This document shows, piece after piece, positions 62,595-64,000 of a DNA stretch of 64,000 nt. Origin of the DNA: Pseudolabrys sp963742345 (lineage in GTDB: Bacteria; Pseudomonadota; Alphaproteobacteria; Rhizobiales; Xanthobacteraceae); NCBI GenBank assembly GCA_963742345.1, contig CAVULO010000003.1, forward strand, positions 1 to 64,000. The letters are read 5' to 3'. Below the pieces are notes generated by a model. It did no database searches and was not told the origin of the DNA. It was given only the letters and a program-made list of their open reading frames with translations. Made by a program: the position numbers and the translations under genes. Every line of letters starts with the position of its first letter. Position 1 is the stretch's first letter.

Positions 62595-64000
62595 ATGCTC
62601 TCCCGACTTTCGATCCGCGACATCGTTCTGATCGACCGGCTCGACATCGATTTTGCCGAGGGGCTGGCCGTGCTCACCGGCGAGACCGGTGCCGGCAAGT
62701 CAATCTTGCTCGACGCTTTCGCGTTGGCTTTGGGCGGGCGCGGCGACCAGACCCTGGTGCGGCAGGGGGTCGAGCAAGGCCAGGTCACCGCTGTGTTCGA
62801 CGTCGCACGCGACCATCCGGCGCGTGCGCTTCTCGCCGCTGACGATATTCCCGCGGAAGATGAATTGATCCTTCGCCGTGTCCAGCTTGCCGACGGACGT
62901 ACTCGCGCTTTTGTCAACGATCAGCCGGTGAGCGTGCAGGTTCTCAAACAGCTCGGTAATGCACTGGTCGAGATCCACGGCCAGCACGATGAGCGCGCAT
63001 TGGTCGATGCCGCCACTCATCGCCGGCTCCTGGATGCTTTCGGCGGGCTTGAGGATCAGGCGGCAACAGTCGAAGCGCTGTGGGAGGCACGGCGGCAAGC
63101 GCAGGCCGCGGCAGATGCTCATCGTGCCGAAGTCGAGCGCGCCAAGCGCGAGGGCGACTGGCTGCGCCACGCGGTCGAGGAGCTTAACAAGCTTTCGCCG
63201 CAGGCCGGCGAGGAGACCGCGCTTGCCGAACGACGCACCGCAATGATGCAGGCGGAGAAAGTCGCGGAAGACCTGCGGGAAGCCCACGACGTGATCGCCG
63301 GCACCGGTTCCAGTGTACCGGCGCTTTCGGGCGTGATCCGCCGGCTGGAACGGCGAGTAGCACAGGCCCCCGGCCTGGTCGAGCCGACCGTGAAGGCACT
63401 CGACGCCGCGCTGACAGCGTTGGACGAAACCCGTGCCCATCTCGAGGCGGCCTTGCGCACCGCCGATTTCGATCCGGCCGAACTGGAGCGCATTGAGGAG
63501 CGGCTATTCGCGCTCCGCGCGGCGGGCCGCAAATACAACGTTCCGGTGGATGAACTTGCAGCGCTGGCGGGTAGATACAATGCCGACATCGCACTGATCG
63601 ACGCCGGCGAGGACAAGCTCAAGGCGCTCGAGGCCGCTGCTGTGCAAGCCGAGACCAGGTATCGGGCTGCGGCCCAGGCACTTTCGCAGGCGCGCGGGAA
63701 AGCCGCCGCCGCCCTCGACAAGGCGGTCAATGGCGAGCTCAAGCCGCTCAAGCTGGAGCGGGCGAAATTCTCGACCCAAATCGACAGCGATCCCGCTGCC
63801 GCAGGGCCGAATGGCATCGACCGCGTGGAATTCTGGGTGCAAACCAATCCGGGCAGCCGGCCGGGTCCGCTGATGAAGGTCGCTTCGGGCGGTGAACTGG
63901 CGCGGTTCCTGCTCGCCTTGAAAGTCGTGCTGGCTGACCGCGGCTCGGCGCCGACCCTTGTGTTCGACGAGATCGACACCGGCGTGGGCGGTGCTGTTGC
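62595..64000 (+). CDS. recN: DNA repair protein RecN, truncated by the window end
   Basis: At least 468 residues are present, starting MLSRLSIRDIVLIDRLDIDF. This SMC-like ATPase acts in double-strand break repair. The Walker A loop is TGETGAGKSI, with Q-loop HGQHDERALVD. The long alanine-rich coiled coil lies between about residues 150 and 370. The ABC signature is ASGGELARFLLAL and Walker B is TLVFDEIDTGVGG, where the window stops. About 85 residues are missing. Confidence 0.95.
   Translation, partial: MLSRLSIRDIVLIDRLDIDFAEGLAVLTGETGAGKSILLDAFALALGGRGDQTLVRQGVEQGQVTAVFDVARDHPARALLAADDIPAEDELILRRVQLADGRTRAFVNDQPVSVQVLKQLGNALVEIHGQHDERALVDAATHRRLLDAFGGLEDQAATVEALWEARRQAQAAADAHRAEVERAKREGDWLRHAVEELNKLSPQAGEETALAERRTAMMQAEKVAEDLREAHDVIAGTGSSVPALSGVIRRLERRVAQAPGLVEPTVKALDAALTALDETRAHLEAALRTADFDPAELERIEERLFALRAAGRKYNVPVDELAALAGRYNADIALIDAGEDKLKALEAAAVQAETRYRAAAQALSQARGKAAAALDKAVNGELKPLKLERAKFSTQIDSDPAAAGPNGIDRVEFWVQTNPGSRPGPLMKVASGGELARFLLALKVVLADRGSAPTLVFDEIDTGVGGAV

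Overview
The window is almost entirely a chromosome segment of an alphaproteobacterium of the order Hyphomicrobiales (Rhizobiales), probably near the Bradyrhizobium/Rhodopseudomonas/Xanthobacteraceae side. Evidence: high GC, the gene order of the dcw cluster (mraZ-rsmH-ftsL-ftsI-murEF-mraY-murD-ftsW-murGCB-ddl-ftsQAZ, then lpxC, bamD, recN), an FtsZ with a long linker ending in the alphaproteobacterial tail LDIPAFLRRQAN, lineage-restricted small families (DUF2093, DUF4170, DUF6101), an alpha-type RNase P RNA and intergenic palindromes of rhizobial type. No rRNA or tRNA gene was seen.

Layout. 1-4238: a different kind of DNA, lower in GC and mostly without convincing genes. It holds a small zinc-ribbon protein, a coupled pair of small reading frames, and a tract of about 260-bp YDG/MBG adhesin repeats on the minus strand that ends abruptly inside the 3' end of ribF. 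I read this as a contig-end chimera first and a real insertion second. 4239-17282: ribF fragment, ileS (several frameshifts and an internal low-GC patch), lspA, a secreted protein, two M16 proteins, pgi, arfB, mutL, then rsmD and an RluB-type synthase on the minus strand, and tadA. 17298-21569 (minus): a small protein, an aminoglycoside-phosphotransferase-like protein, a cupin, a defluorinase-type hydrolase and purD. 21650-28878: xseA, DUF2093, and a minus-strand envelope operon (pmbA, cysQ-like, DUF4170, DUF374 acyltransferase, waaA, lpxK). 29063-37023: DUF6101, a secreted orphan, a fused 5-oxoprolinase/hydantoinase divergent from a TRAP transporter. 37024-40634 (minus): rnpB, an amidase, a kinase-universal stress protein fusion and a phosphoesterase. 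40740-64000: the dcw cluster, lpxC, bamD and recN (cut by the window end).

How the genes work together: the right third is the machine for cell division and peptidoglycan precursor synthesis, headed by a MraZ-regulated promoter. lpxC, lpxK, waaA and the DUF374 acyltransferase serve lipid A/LPS, and bamD and lspA serve outer-membrane and lipoprotein biogenesis.

Quality: many genes expected to be essential (ileS, ftsZ, ftsQ, bamD) are interrupted by single-base indels, often in C, A or T runs, with protein similarity resuming intact in another frame. This fits uncorrected sequencing error better than gene decay. I annotate such genes as single genes spanning all frames.

I did not find a convincing new multi-gene system. 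The most interesting items are the 4238 junction with its repeat tract, the low-GC patch in ileS, a decayed second copy of the ddl 3' end between ddl and ftsQ, an exact three-box MraZ operator, and a hydrolase carrying every active-site residue of fluoroacetate dehalogenase.
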